The notes beneath the pieces are model-generated. The model did no database searches. It saw nothing but the letters and a program-made list of their open reading frames with translations, and was not told the origin of the DNA. This document shows positions 35,431-47,575 of a stretch of DNA of 64,000 bases, one piece after another (position 1 is the stretch's first letter; every line of letters begins with the position of its first letter). Source of the stretch: Athripsodes cinereus (lineage: Eukaryota; Arthropoda; Insecta; Trichoptera; Leptoceridae); NCBI GenBank assembly GCA_947579605.1, contig OX388317.1, forward strand, positions 18,061,384 to 18,125,383, read 5' to 3'. The position numbers were made by a program, and so were the translations under genes.

Positions 35431-35823
35431 CTATGAAACTTCCGTTTGTGTCTTTTTTACTAACTTAAAAAAAATGGGCAACATATAAATAAAATTTTTC
35501 AAAATATTATACAATAGATATTCAGCATAATTATTATACTTAAACAGCTCATCTTTGATTTCATCGTTCTTTTTTAACTGCCAGTAAAGTTCAAAACACA
35601 GCAAGAAAAAAAATAAAAACAAAACAAATATATCATTCATGTCTAATGTGGCTCCTGAAAGGCTCCTGGACATACAGAATACTTCCACGGACTTCCTCAC
35701 TTTCTCCAAATTATTGTATGTAGTAAGGTATCGGTGTCTTAAAATATGGATTGAGCTAGGTATCAGAGCAAAATCGTTAATTCTGACAATTTTACCTAAA
35801 TAAACGTTAACGCATTTTTTCAA
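35431..35823 (-). CDS. Unrecognised 130-codon frame
   Basis: A single open frame with a strongly hydrophobic stretch (IFVLFLFFFLLCFELYW) near residues 65-81 and a second one (YLLYNILKNFIYMLPIFF) toward the end. A piece at 35640-35740 is less AT-rich than its surroundings. It might be a fragment of a membrane protein such as a chemoreceptor, but I see no family motif. A chance frame in AT-rich DNA is at least as likely. Confidence 0.12.
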   Translation of the reverse strand: MKKCVNVYLGKIVRINDFALIPSSIHILRHRYLTTYNNLEKVRKSVEVFCMSRSLSGATLDMNDIFVLFLFFFLLCFELYWQLKKNDEIKDELFKYNNYAEYLLYNILKNFIYMLPIFFKLVKKTQTEVS

Positions 35824-37741
35824 AATTTGAATATAAACATGTGATTTGAGGTGCGGAGCGTAATTTAAATACGCCTACAACATACACACACATAAATAAA
35901 CATGTATTATTATTATTAGTACGGGTACACCTGTGATTTGGAAGATGGCCAAAGTTTCATCTTCAGGATGTGTTCAATGAATTAGCTTAGTGGTCCGGAT
36001 GCCTTTATGTTTGTCATAAAACCTACATACCAACTAGTGTAATGGCATCTTATGCTCAAAAGGGAAGCAGCGAGCGTTCCTATTTTATATACGTACCTAT
36101 CTACTACTACTAATGGACAATATCCATTCAAACATTGCCATAATAACAACGTAGGTACATGTGTAGTTAATCCCAAAATAAAAATATTTTATTCGTTTTG
36201 TATACATATTAACTTTTATATACTCTACGAGATATGAAAATAGACTTAGAGATATAAAATTACCTTGTGTAGAGAGTAAAGTTATGCATATCAACTATAG
36301 GTACATATATTATATACTGTATATAGTACCTACTGCTGATGATATCAGTGGAGCGAATTCAATAGATTTCAAATACTTGCATATTAAGATTTGTGGATAC
36401 ACTAGATTTCAATAGAGATATTATAATATAAGTAAAAAAAATATCATAAACAATGCATTGATACTTGTGGATTACATACTTTAACAGAAACACTTTATCG
36501 AAATGTGTTTTTTGTTTTGTTGATAGACGCTTAATGTAGTATTTTGTTTTTAGATTTTCATTCAATACTGTATTTTATGTTATTATATTTCAGCTTTGTG
36601 AAAGGCTTTAACCGTTCAATGTGTCAAATAAATATGTATATTTTCTCTTTATATAGGTAGCATGCTATGTGTACGGATGTCTTTTAATTTATGTCAAATA
36701 GTAAATATTTAATTAAACCATATAAAAATGGGGTAAGTAATTTCTATTGTCAATAAAAAAAATGATGCAAGTAAAAGTCGCGGTGGTGAAACTGTCCATT
36801 GATTGGAAAGAAGAAAGCTCATGTAGCTGGATACATAAAAATGAATAATTTATGAACCGGGGTATATTCAGATAGCATTTAGAAATGATTTTCTGAACAA
36901 TGCCGGGTTAAAAAGCTGGTAGGTTTATAATATTTTATGCTTTTGTGTTACCAGAACAAAGTAGATATATATAACGAGATTCTTATTTCCAACTGAAATC
37001 GCATTTTTATTATTGGCAATTTTATTTATCTACGAATATTAATTTTCATGCTACATTTTCAGAAGACATTTGGAATAGGGAATAGTTATGTAACTGAAGG
37101 GATCACAAACAAATTTTCTTTTTGTAACTTTGACTGTAAATTTGATTTATCGACCGACGGTTCTCAGTGGACTTTTTTACAATACGTGACTTTAATGTTA
37201 ATAAGTAATTGTTATCATTGTTCATTTGCAAGTCGACTTTAACATCTTCAGGCAAATATAAATCTAACAACAAAATTACTGTGTATCTACTTTCTAGTTA
37301 TTTTATGTTAATAAAGTGTAGTATTAAAAACGATTATATTAAAATTGATTAATCAATCAACAATTGCGTAACAATTGAGTACTGCGTGTAGGTAATTTAC
37401 GGTATCAAAATTTTACATATTCAGGTAAATAAGTATGAGTTTAGATAATTTTCTATGTAACTTTATGTTTGTAAAAGGCTTAAAAAGTCGTTTATTAAAA
37501 TAAATAAATATAAAAATATGTGTAAAGAGGCTAATTGAACCTATGAAAATAGAGGAAATTCCTCTGAATTGATAGTCAAACTTTAGGAAGATCTGACATG
37601 ACACTAAAAGAAAAAACATTCTAAAAATATGAACTTTTGGGTCGAAGGTGTGTCATTGTTTTAATTATAAAAAAATTGACGTTACTTTTGGACATTCCAT
37701 ATTTCTTTATCCGAGAGTAGGTATTATTTAAAATATTTTAA
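35824..37741. other. No gene seen
   Basis: AT-rich. An A-box-like 'ttagcttagtggtccgg' lies at 35982 without a B box. 'tttatcgaccgacggt' at 37146 recurs in diverged form at 32957 and marks an unclassified repeat. Confidence 0.35.
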
Positions 37742-37855
37742 GTTCATTTTACATCCTGAACGTCTTGATTTTATATTGGCATGGAGAGGACAGCTTGCAT
37801 GTTTATTATATGCCGGTGGTCTGCTGGCTACCCCACTTGTGATATAGTATAGTAA
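37742..37855 (+). repeat. SINE-A copy, 3' part
   Basis: 'tacatcctgaacgtcttg', 'ggcatggagaggacagcttg', 'ggtctgctggctacccc', 'acttgtgatatag'. Confidence 0.7.
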
Positions 37856-40012
37856 TTTCTTATTCATATTTGATTTTTTTTTCATTATGTTACAATTGCC
37901 ACCATGGTTGTTACAATTGACACCACATGGGTGTCAAATTAAATAATTTTTTAAAAAAAATTCTAGGTTTAAAATAGTCAAGCCTAGGGAAAGAAAAACG
38001 ACTAGGGGAGCGGCATTAAAAGATTTTTTTTTTGAAAAGGCTATTGACTTTGTAAAAAAAGAAAATATTTTCGTCAGAAAGGCGGCAAAAACATTTTGAG
38101 ATATGTCACGTACCTCTCCATAGATACATGAAACACAAAAATGGCAATTCCACTCCACTTTTTTGTTATAGAGCTCATAACAGAGTGTTTTCGAATTATT
38201 TGGAAAAAAACTGGCTAATTACTGTGAACTAGCAGCGAAACCTTATTATGAAGTATCCACAAATGACATATTCCCATGTATGTAGGTAATCATATTTTTA
38301 TTTTGTGTTTTTAATTCATTATGTACCTACATACTAAGTATAAAGAATTTATTCAGAGGAAAAAAATCAATGGTGATTCTTCCTTTTTTATATTTAAAAA
38401 TTTCGTGTAAAAATCACCTTTTTTCATAAAACATATCATGACATTGAGATGAATTTTTGGTATTTATTAAATACATATAAGAATATCAATATATACCAAA
38501 ATATAGTCTCATTATTACTCAATATAATGTTCTTTAAATTATTTCGCTACTGTTACAAATAAAAAAAATATTACGGATTTTGTAATTGATTTCTTTTTAC
38601 AAAAACAGCCCGCGGGAAAAACTCTATATCCCAAAAATCGCTCCGATATCACTGATATAATTCCTGCCACTTATCAATAAGAATACGATTAATGTTTAAC
38701 AAAATTAAAAAAAAAATATTCAGTTCCTTTTCAGATATTTGGTTTTAAAATTTGTATTTTTTCACATAAGTGCAAAGTTCGACTAGTTATAGAAAAAGAA
38801 GGACTATCTTAAATTCGTCTGCATTGCTTCTGAGGATAGTGACATAAAATATCTCTGTAAATAAAAAATATCAATGATTATATTTGTTGTTCTCATTCTG
38901 AAATAATGATGCGTAAATGAACTTTTCAATTTTAGAATTGTAAATTTGAAACAAAATTTAGTAATTTTTTGATAGATATCGATGATCAAAAATATTTTTT
39001 AAACTAAAAAATTTTGTACTTAAAATATATATTTTTAAATTATCTCGATATGTTAATAAATAAAAAAGATATAATAACTTTTCTAAAGATCTATTTTCAT
39101 TAAAAATCACCCACGGCACGTTAGAAAAATGGCTGCCAAAAAAAATTTTTCGAGAGTAAAAAAATAATACTTGTTTGAAAGTCTCAACATATCAGGCAAT
39201 TAACAGGCAAAGTATAAAAAAAATCTAAGACATTGAGCAACATGGTCTGGTTGTTTTGAGAAGGAATTAGCCATATGTAATTTTACATCAGCTGTCACTC
39301 AAAGTCATTTGTCAATATAGTTTTTGACAATAGATAATTATCAAATTAATTAATTATATATTGTCGACTTCTCAGAACCTACATTCGGATAGACGTAGAT
39401 ATTTGCCAGATGCTTTGTGGAGCTATTATGAAGATGTCAATTAGATTAATAATTCACAATTACCTATAATATTATAATATATTATTAGTTTCTAACCCGC
39501 ACTGTAGATGGTATTAGCAAGAGATAGTTTTTATACAAAAGATGCGTGTATAATTTTTTCTTAAGTTTGTCAGCATATAAATTATTTTGACTATTTTTTC
39601 ATGATTTTGTATGAAATGTTTGTGAATTATTTTACCAACATTCGCAGTTCACTTTTAATTCTTAGAATTGGCAACATTTTTATGCTTAAGCATGAAATTC
39701 CTATAATTAATAAATTATTAAGTATCCTTGAGGTGCTTTCGCACAATTTATGTTGTTCAAAAGTAATAATTACTCATGCAACAATAACAAAAAAATTATC
39801 GTCTTTTTGATATTAATTTTATGAAGTTAAATTAAAATAACGACAAAATTTGAACTTTTGAGAAGAAAATTTGTGATAGGTTTCACAATACTCTAATGGA
39901 CAAGGATAATCTAATGATTTTAAAACAATCTGAATAAGAATATGAAAGGTATGAATAAAGGTAGGGTTATAAAAAGCGCACTCATTAAAACCATCTTTTT
40001 ATTATTGCTACT
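37856..40012. other. No gene seen
   Basis: Very AT-rich. Short frames here look like chance. 'acaattg(a/c)caccac/tgg' occurs twice at 37890-37930. Confidence 0.4.
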
Positions 40013-40261
40013 ACTATACCATCACGGCATATCCCACAAGTAGGGTAGCCAGCAGATCAGCTGCATGTAAGAAACATGCAAACTGTCCTCTTCGTGCCAA
40101 TATAAAATCAAGACATTCAGGATGGGTGGCAAACCTCATCGCTGAATTTAAGATGTAAAATGTCTTAATTTTTTCGAACACCTGCCTTTTACAGAAAAAA
40201 CTCGAAAACTTACGCAGAAGAGTGGGAGACCAATTCTTTACCGGGTGCTCCACGGGATATT
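40013..40261 (-). repeat. SINE-A copy, best-preserved full-length reference
   Basis: About 249 bases. Read on the minus strand: head with 'gagcacccggtaaagaattg', 'gtctcccactcttctgcg', 'aagttttcgagt'; then 'acatcttaaattcagcgatg', 'aggtttgccacccatcctga', 'ttggcacgaagaggacagt'; then 'ctgatctgctggctacccta', 'cttgtgggatatgccgtgat'. No terminal inverted repeats and no coding capacity. A SINE or an unclassified short retroposon. Confidence 0.75.
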
Positions 40262-42351
40262 TTTATTATTGACCTTACAATATAATAGTTGTTTGGTTTA
40301 TTATACGTTTTACTATCTAACATTATTGTAAAATAAATTACATAAAAAAGAAAATTTAATTATGTCCTTGGCGTAGAATGAAAGTGGACTGTGTTCAGGT
40401 ATAGCTATCACATAAAAACCCTGATTTACACTATTTCCATATGTGCATACTCAAGAAATCCAGGATATATTTTGTCTATGACTTGAAATATCAGTTTGAT
40501 CTTTTTGCCATTTAATCAAACTGATGATCCTTTAAAAAAATAATTATAGGGTAATTATTTTCCATGTGAACATATATTTATTATCGGCTGAGTTGAAATG
40601 TTTATATTTTTATGTCTGTTTTTCAAAATGAGAAAAAACGCATAAGAGTTATTGAAGTATAATTAATGTATTAGAATATTGCAAGCTGTTAATTTTTAAT
40701 GGCGGTAACACTTTTGGAGCTTACTTGTAAAATAAATAAGTAAGCTCACATGGGTTACTATTTTATTATTTTACATGCGTATGAAAAAAGAAAACAACAT
40801 AATTTGAATCAAGTTCTAATACAGTGATATTAAAAAAAAATGTTACAAACACAATAAAAACCTGAAAAATCACATAGCATAGCATTGTTGTAGCTACACT
40901 ACTTTGATAACTTGTAATCGAATCGATGTCATTTAAGTATACCTACAATAGAATAGCTACACTATAGTATACACAAAAATGGCGCCACTGTCATGAGTCC
41001 TGCACGTTATGCAAACTCTATTAACGCGGTTCCAGTGGCGGTTTCACATACTGCGGAACTTAGAGGTATTACTGTACAAGCAATAATAATAAAAACGGTT
41101 AAAATAAACAACGGACGTTAAATTAAACGTAAACAATGATCTCAGATGGTCATAGAGAGAATGACATTGTATTACTTTTTTTATGAGACGAATGTTGTCG
41201 TCAAAAACTCATCCACCCATTCACGAAATTAATTTCATTCTTACAAGAAGATCGTTATCCTAACTTATCTCATTCTTGTTAGTTTTTTCATCCATTCTTT
41301 GCCCTTCCACTGCTTTATAATTTCGTAGGTCGGAGGAAAACTGCACTATGTCGATTTTTCTTTAAATGGAAATCTGCATAAACATATTTATAATAATATG
41401 TGAGATTTTAACAGACACACTGTGAATACATATTCAATACAAAGTGCTTTGAGAATAGAGAGAGAGAGAGAGAGACCACGGGTGTTTTCAATGCTTACGA
41501 ATTGGCTTCGTCAGGCTTAAAGAACCTTTAGTCTAGAGACGTTCACTGATTTCTACCATAATCTTTATATCCCTCATATTAGTTTGTTTGCAACGGAATA
41601 TATATAGTTTCGAAGTTGTCGTTATGTCTTTTCTGATAGCATATAAATCTATCTGTAAATAACGTAATTTATATTTTTTTGTTTCCTTAGATGATATTAA
41701 ATTTAACTAATTTAAAAAAATCAACAATGACCAAAAGACATTATCAATTATGATAAAAAAGGGCCAAAAGAAATTATCCATATTCATTTCTGACAAAAAT
41801 TTCGTTTAAAAAAAGCAACATATTGTGAGAAGATGTAAATGTACCCATAGTTATTTTGAAAAAAAAAAATTAAACGGATATTCTGAAAAATGACAGTTCT
41901 TGACATAGTGTAGTTTCTCTCCGACATACAGATATAATGTACCTATTTAGACTTACTAATACTCTTGCAAGTTGTAAAATATACAAATCTACTTATATAG
42001 GTATTTATATTTTTACTCTTTTTATTTCCGTTCATTTTTATTTGGACGACTGTAAAATTTAACAACTATGTACTTCCTAACTTCTTTTTATTACATACCT
42101 ACTTAAATTCTTGTCCCGTAAAATGTATATTACACAATATTGCCAATTGATTATATTACATTACAACAGATATATAGGTAACGGATATTCGGCTACTATA
42201 CGGTTTCCAATACCTCTCTTTCTGTCTCTCTCTTATCTTCAATCGTTTTCCCAATTCTGAAGGTCGTGATCAACGGAAAGCCCCTCGGTGGACAATCATT
42301 CTGTTCCCAGTTAGGTGCACCGCAAATTGATGGAGTAAAAGTACAGTAATG
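40262..42351. other. No gene seen
   Basis: AT-rich. (GA)n at 41457-41475. A less AT-rich block at 42185-42345 ('gaaagcccctcggtggac', 'cccagttaggtgcaccgc') may be an unclassified repeat. Confidence 0.35.
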
Positions 42352-42404
42352 TCAGTACTCGATGCTCTTCTTCTTCTTCTTCTTGTGCCGTATCAGTACT
42401 CGAT
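42352..42404 (-). mobile_element. 29-bp LINE insertion with 12-bp target duplication
   Basis: TCAGTACTCGAT occurs at 42352-42363 and 42393-42404. Between them, the minus strand reads TACGGCACAA followed by (GAA)n. This equals the last bases of the LINE ending at 14733 (GCGGCACAA then (GAA)n). It is therefore an insertion with only about 10 bases of element plus tail, an extreme 5' truncation. Confidence 0.8.
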
Positions 42405-42499
42405 CTATCCTGTCTAAATGTATTATTATCATCTACCACCGCAACTGGGGAACAGCCAATTTGTCATCAGCTTTAGAAACAAATTAAAGTTTAAGCTAT

Positions 42500-42622
42500 T
42501 CACTGGAGCCCTTAATTTATTAATTTTTTCTTCACTGTACCTACATTGGTGACAATATTTCAAATCATTACAAAGGGCGAGTTTATCGCTAGAATGCAAT
42601 GTCTTCTAGCTTACCCTTTAGA
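42500..42622 (-). mobile_element. LINE 3' tail of family F1, copy E
   Basis: On the minus strand it reads 'ctagaagacattgcattcta', then 'gcgataaactcgccctttg' and later 'gtacagtgaagaaaaaatta', as in the copies at 48170-48322 and 51158-51252. Stem-loop at 42585-42600 with a G-U pair replacing a G-C pair. Confidence 0.6.
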
Positions 42623-42775
42623 TGATCTAAGAGCAGTTAAACGGCGCCTAATTCAAAATCATCCGTAGTCATTATTATCAATTATCGTGAAAAATGTCGG
42701 GAAGTGGACTTTTATGCCGCAAAAGTAAGAATGTTATAAAGTATCCCAATTAAACATTTTCTTAAAAGTTCAAAT

Positions 42776-42985
42776 TCACTATTTTACGTAAGATTTTGAT
42801 TGTCCTGTAAAAGGCAAATGTTCGAAAAAATAAAGACATTTAAAATCGGTAATAAGGTTTGCCCTCCATCCTGAATGCCTTATTTCTTTGTTGGCACGAA
42901 GAGGACAGCTTGCATGTTTATGACATGCAGCTGCTCTGTTGGCAACTCCACTTGTGAGAAATGCCATAATGGTGCAGTAGCTATA
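42776..42985 (+). repeat. SINE-A copy
   Basis: 'gattgtcctgtaaaaggcaa', 'ggtttgccctccatcctga', 'ggcacgaagaggacagcttg', 'gcatgtttatgacatgcagc', 'ccacttgtgagaaatgcc'. The head is truncated. Confidence 0.75.
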
Positions 42986-43822
42986 TTAATTTAAACTAAA
43001 GTTGGCTGCTAAAATTAAGGTTTTACTGCACTATTAAAGTAAAGAAGAAGAGAAGTGATGGGACCGAACAAATTTTAAAAGTCGTAACCGTGGCCGGATA
43101 TTCTGCTAACTGGAATCAGATTTCCATTAACCTGTATTTGGCCGAATCACTTTCTTTTGCATCTCTAATCATATAATATTTAATTGCATAATATATTACA
43201 TAATCTTTCGATGTTTTTTATACTAATCGTTTTTCCATTTTCTATTTTTTGAAATCTTAATTGAACATATAATATTACTTCACTCAAATTTCCATGGAAG
43301 TCTTTTTAACTTTATCATTGAACGAGCTAATATTTTGGCAAAATAATGTAATGGAGAATTTATAAACATTTTTTTATACAAATAGGAATTCTATAAGAAT
43401 ATTATTATGTTACTAGCTTTAACTTCAGTTTCACTGTGAAAATAATATTCAAAATAACAAAAAAAAATGTAGGTCGCGTAGGGAAGCAAATACATAAAGA
43501 AACCATCTACGTTTTGGAGTTTACACATTATCGGCCATGGCTTTCCTCAATTCTGAGGATTGTAAATTTCCAAACCTTTTTGCCTCCAGAGCTCGACTGA
43601 TTTCTTTAGTCCCTAATCTAACCCAAGCTAACCTTACCTGAACAATCGAAAGACGTCTATGTCGGTTTTTTTTCAAAATATAATTATAAAAGGTTTATTT
43701 TTAATAATTTATTTTTCAAAACGTAGTAGAAAGAAACGCTAGGTAGCTATATTTATCGAATTGGAATTCTACTACTTATGCACCAATTACCAATACAATA
43801 AATAAAATAGAGAACATTTGTG
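42986..43822. other. No gene seen; one MITE-like end
   Basis: AT-rich. 'ggaattctactacttatgc' at 43763-43781 matches the terminal repeat seen at 56782-56814 and marks the right end of another element. Confidence 0.4.
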
Positions 43823-43993
43823 GACAGGATGGCTGAAAACAGGATCGCCCACATTGCTGCAAAGAAGACACCTGCTGGCTCACGTTCACGAGGAAGACCA
43901 CCAAAAAGGTGGAAAGATAGCTGGTCCTCAGGGTCACAAGAGGGAATCACTTCCGAAACAACAGATCAGTGATCTATCACACGAGGAAGAAGA
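43823..43993 (+). pseudogene. 5'-truncated LINE, 171 bp, with 12-bp target duplication
   Basis: AGAACATTTGTG lies on both sides (43811-43822, 43994-44005). In frame it encodes RMAENRIAHIAAKKTPAG, then SRSRGRPPKRWKDSWSSGSQ and ...TSETTDQ followed by a stop. This is the C-terminal end of a LINE protein of the same group as 29960-30116. The tail is (GAA)n. The duplication gives exact boundaries. Confidence 0.8.
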
Positions 43994-44079
43994 AGAACAT
44001 TTGTGATGTATTTTTACAAAAATGAGAATTGAAAAATTATTTCAGTATATTAAATGGATTGAATTTAAAGATGGCAATA

Positions 44080-44322
44080 GCTACCTATTCTCTTGATGCA
44101 TTGATATCTTACTTGAAAGAAAGGATAGGATAAATATGTTTAACAATATTTTCAAAAGATCTTTCAAATCTTAAAATTAATCATAAGATATTCATATATA
44201 GCTACATATTCTCTTGATGCATTGATATCTTACTTGAAAGAAAGGATAGGATAAATATGTTTAACAATATTTTCAAAAGATCTTTCAAATCTTAAAATTA
44301 ATCATAAGATATTCATATATAG
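44080..44322. repeat. 121-bp tandem duplication
   Basis: Two adjacent units (start 44080 and 44201) differ at only one position I can see (ctacCtatt/ctacAtatt). It carries no recognisable function; a recent segmental event. Confidence 0.9.
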
Positions 44323-44979
44323 ATAATATTTTATTTCTTGATTATAAATGCAAAGTCGGCAGATGAGGAATAAATTTTTGTATCAAAATTTTCATTTCGA
44401 TTGGTATACACTCTTAAACTTCGTTATAAAGAGGTCTTACCTGTAGTGTGAAGTGAATATATAATAAAAGGTCCTTGATAATTATGTGATAATAATCGTA
44501 TTATTATTATTTAATTTAATAATATGGAATAAGTTAAATCTTACCGTTGGGTAATAATATATAGTAATATATTATAGTGTATAGTAGCTAGGGGGTAAGA
44601 GGATATTAGGAACATTAAAGATATATCGCCGGTATTGAGATTCCTAATCTGGGTTGTGGTGTAACTGTAATCCTTTACGGGTGACATATGCACCATGAGA
44701 CCATTGAGGCAATAGATATTTCAAGCAGAATATATTATTTGAATATTTAAATTTAGAACTGATATTACGTTTTAGGGAAACGAACTATTGAAACGAATGA
44801 AAAAAAAACGGGTTCCAATCCTTACGTTAACGGCCTACTTCAGCATATTGTCATAATATATTTAAAAAAGTCTATATACTATCCATATTCTAATAAACTT
44901 TGCAGGCAATTGTCCACGAAAACGCATGAATGATGAAAGCTATTTAATTCCAAGGTTGCTTTGAAGAATCCCTTAATAT
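44323..44979. other. No gene seen
   Basis: AT-rich with TTA/AAT runs at 44495-44580. Confidence 0.4.
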
Positions 44980-45012
44980 TTCACTTTGTCGGTGTTTGAG
45001 TAGTAAAATTCT
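44980..45012 (+). repeat. MITE-type terminal repeat
   Basis: 'ttcactttgtcggtgtttga' then 'gtagtaaaattct' matches the element end at 55061-55094. The partner end of this copy is not identified. Confidence 0.45.
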
Positions 45013-45126
45013 AGTATGAAATTAAAAAAAACTCTATCAATAAAAAACATAAAATACAAAAAATCCATTTGTTTTCTGATTCCCTTTTTTATAATAACTA
45101 TAAAGATGAAAAATATTGTTAAGAAA

Positions 45127-45280
45127 TCTTGCATCTTAAATTCAGCGATGAGATTTGTCACCCATCCTGAATGTCTTTATTTTTGCTGGCATGGAGAGGG
45201 CAGCTTGAATATTAATTATATCATGCGGCTGGTCTGCTGACAGCCCCACTTTTGGAATATGCCGTGATGGGTAGTAATAT
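45127..45280 (+). repeat. SINE-A copy, 3' part
   Basis: 'cttaaattcagcgatgagat', 'ttgtcacccatcctgaatgt', 'ggcatggagagggcagcttg', 'ggaatatgccgtgatgg'. Confidence 0.75.
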
Positions 45281-46077
45281 AAAAAAAATGTTACGAAGAG
45301 TATTCTCAAATAATGATGAGACAGGTATTCAAAAAACTTACTTCTACACTTCTAAATGAATCAGCAGGTACGCAGTAATCTCCCTCCCCCCCTTTTTTTC
45401 CTTTCCCTTTGATTTTTTTATTATTATTATTATTGATTTGTGTTTTTGTGCTAGTGTGATGATTGGATGAGCGAGCGAGACTGTGTATATGTAGCCATGT
45501 TAAGATGATCGGAATGTTAGATACCTATGTTTTTTAAATTAATTGTGGCGCATGGTATTGGATGATAGCTGATCTCTGAAAGATTAATCTTTTTTCTAAC
45601 TTTATATATGTAGTTATTGTCTGTTTTGTGTTTTTATCATTTATAAAATAAAATAAAATAATAGCAAAACCATGCGATCTTGAAAAATTGAGATATAATA
45701 TTTTATTTTAGAACTAGTCAATTATCTAAGTTCGGTACTAAATAAATATTTTACTCACTTAACTTAAAATAAAAAGACCATTTTCTTTAATCATTATCCG
45801 GAACCATGTAAAAAAACAAGGTGTTTCAATGATTTATGTTAATAATTAGAAAATAAGGGGCAAGTCCCGCGATTAATATGGTGTTGTGCTCTATGGTGTA
45901 AGTTAAATAGGTCCATTGCCCTTCATGTTTTATGGGTTGGAAAAGAATTATGTAAGACCTAAAGTTGGCGAGCAGGAAATAAATGCTAACAGCAAATCGC
46001 TTGTAGAGTAGAGGAAACACGGAGACGAGATCTTGGATGAGAAGCATCCTTTACACACTATGAAATTTACTTGAGGC

Positions 46078-46080
<3 letters not shown>
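45281..46080. other. Probable LINE 3' UTR and unassigned DNA
   Basis: 45375-45660 has C/T-rich tracts, (TTA)n at 45418-45435 and ends in 'ataaaataaaataaaataat', a composition like LINE 3' ends. No protein signature. The rest is unassigned. Confidence 0.3.
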
Positions 46081-46109
<29 letters not shown>

Positions 46110-46215
46110 CTTTATTGCACAAAAAAACAACAAATGAAAAAATTCAATTTAACTATACAAAAAAAATTGTGCAATGGGCGAGTTTATCGCAGAAGCGCGA
46201 TATCTTCCAACTAAC
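46081..46215 (-). mobile_element. LINE 3' tail of family F1, copy C
   Basis: On the minus strand it reads 'gggttagttggaagatatcg', stem-loop (46186-46201, loop GCTTCT), 'gataaactcgcccattgcac' and ends '...gcaataaagttta' plus (TTA)n at 46079-46108. Closest to the tail at 2581-2780. Confidence 0.75.
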
Positions 46216-47280
46216 CCATAGGCATAAATCGGATACTCAAAAAATTATCTCGGAACTTTGATGATACTGAGAACGAATATTTTTTAAATCTTTATTCAGA
46301 ACAAAGACAGCGTAATAGCGTAATTTTGCCCTATTTCTGTCGCAATTCATTCTCAAGATTGCGTGAACTGTTAAAGAATGCACATATTTAGTGAAAATAA
46401 AAAGTTTCTGTTTTTCGTAAATCCAAGCATACCAATTATTTAAAATCGTCACTTATGAGAATATAATTATACTTAAATTTTGGTTTAACATAATATTATT
46501 GAAGTAAAATACGAGTAAGTACGCAAGAACATGTTTCCATTATATTCTCAACACCTACGGCAAGGATTCATTATAGTAATAAGCATAAATACACTTAATA
46601 TATGCAACTGTGTGTGTGCATTTACACGCGATTTGTATGTATATACCCACAAATTATGCAAAAAAAATTGACATTTTATGTATTTTATAATATATAGCAA
46701 TAAATATATATTAAATATAATTATAATAAATATATATATATTAAATTTAATAATTATAAAAAAAAATTATAATAAATAGCGGGTTGAGTAGGATAATGCA
46801 TTGTCTTTGATTTGTGATTGTGTGTATTATTTCTGTCCATGTGTGTTTTCTAACGTTTTGTAATAGTGATAAATGAATAAATGAATAAATAAAAAAAATA
46901 AAAAAAAAATGTGAACTTGGTTTGATGACTAGTCGGATGTAAGTCGTCTATAAAAAAACATAAAGTAAAAAAGAGCAAACACCCACAGCAGGAAATGTCT
47001 GAGGAATTAGATACTTGGTGAGTAATTATCTTCGCGGGATTTTATTTAAAGTAAACAGTGTTATTAATATTTATTAAAGCCACAAATGAAATATTTTATA
47101 AAGAATTTTAATAAAAACCAACATGAACGGATACCGAGTGTTATTAAATATCATGTGAAATCAATTCTTTGTTAAACATCTGATGCGGTTTTTGTACGTC
47201 TGAGATTTTGTTATTACTATTATTGGAATATTTTTTATTGAAATATCTATTTTATATTAGACTTCTCCGCACAAAAAACA
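46216..47280. other. No gene seen
   Basis: AT-rich, with TATA-type low complexity at 46690-46780. 46790-46912 ends in (AATA)n and A runs and may be another LINE or SINE 3' end. Confidence 0.35.
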
Positions 47281-47575
47281 CATCCCCTTACGCCACATTC
47301 GTTGTGGGGTAGGCAGAATGGACGTAACGCCATATAAATTTGTATTTGCGTACTGCTTTTCGATTCTCCACATTCGTATAGTTTCTCATGTACACACGCC
47401 AATTACTCCTTGAAAAGAGTCATAAACATCGCGTTAATAATGTATTATCATCGATGAATCTAAAATGTCAAATGTCTTGTACCTACATACATGATATTTT
47501 ACCGCATATTATGGGACACCCGAAAACTTACAAAAAGGAGTAGGTGATCTATTATTCTATTTAGGGAACAACTAA
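47281..47575 (-). repeat. SINE-B copy with a SINE-A-like head
   Basis: The 3' end reads 'ttctgcctaccccac' on the minus strand, as in SINE-B. The head 'gggacacccgaaaacttac', 'aaaaggagtaggtgatctat' and the 'aaaatgtcaaatgtctt' block match SINE-A. The middle differs from both, suggesting a mosaic family. Confidence 0.55.

Noticed and set aside
35978..36075. tRNA-derived SINE from an A-box-like 'ttagcttagtgg'
   Set aside because: No B box at the expected distance.
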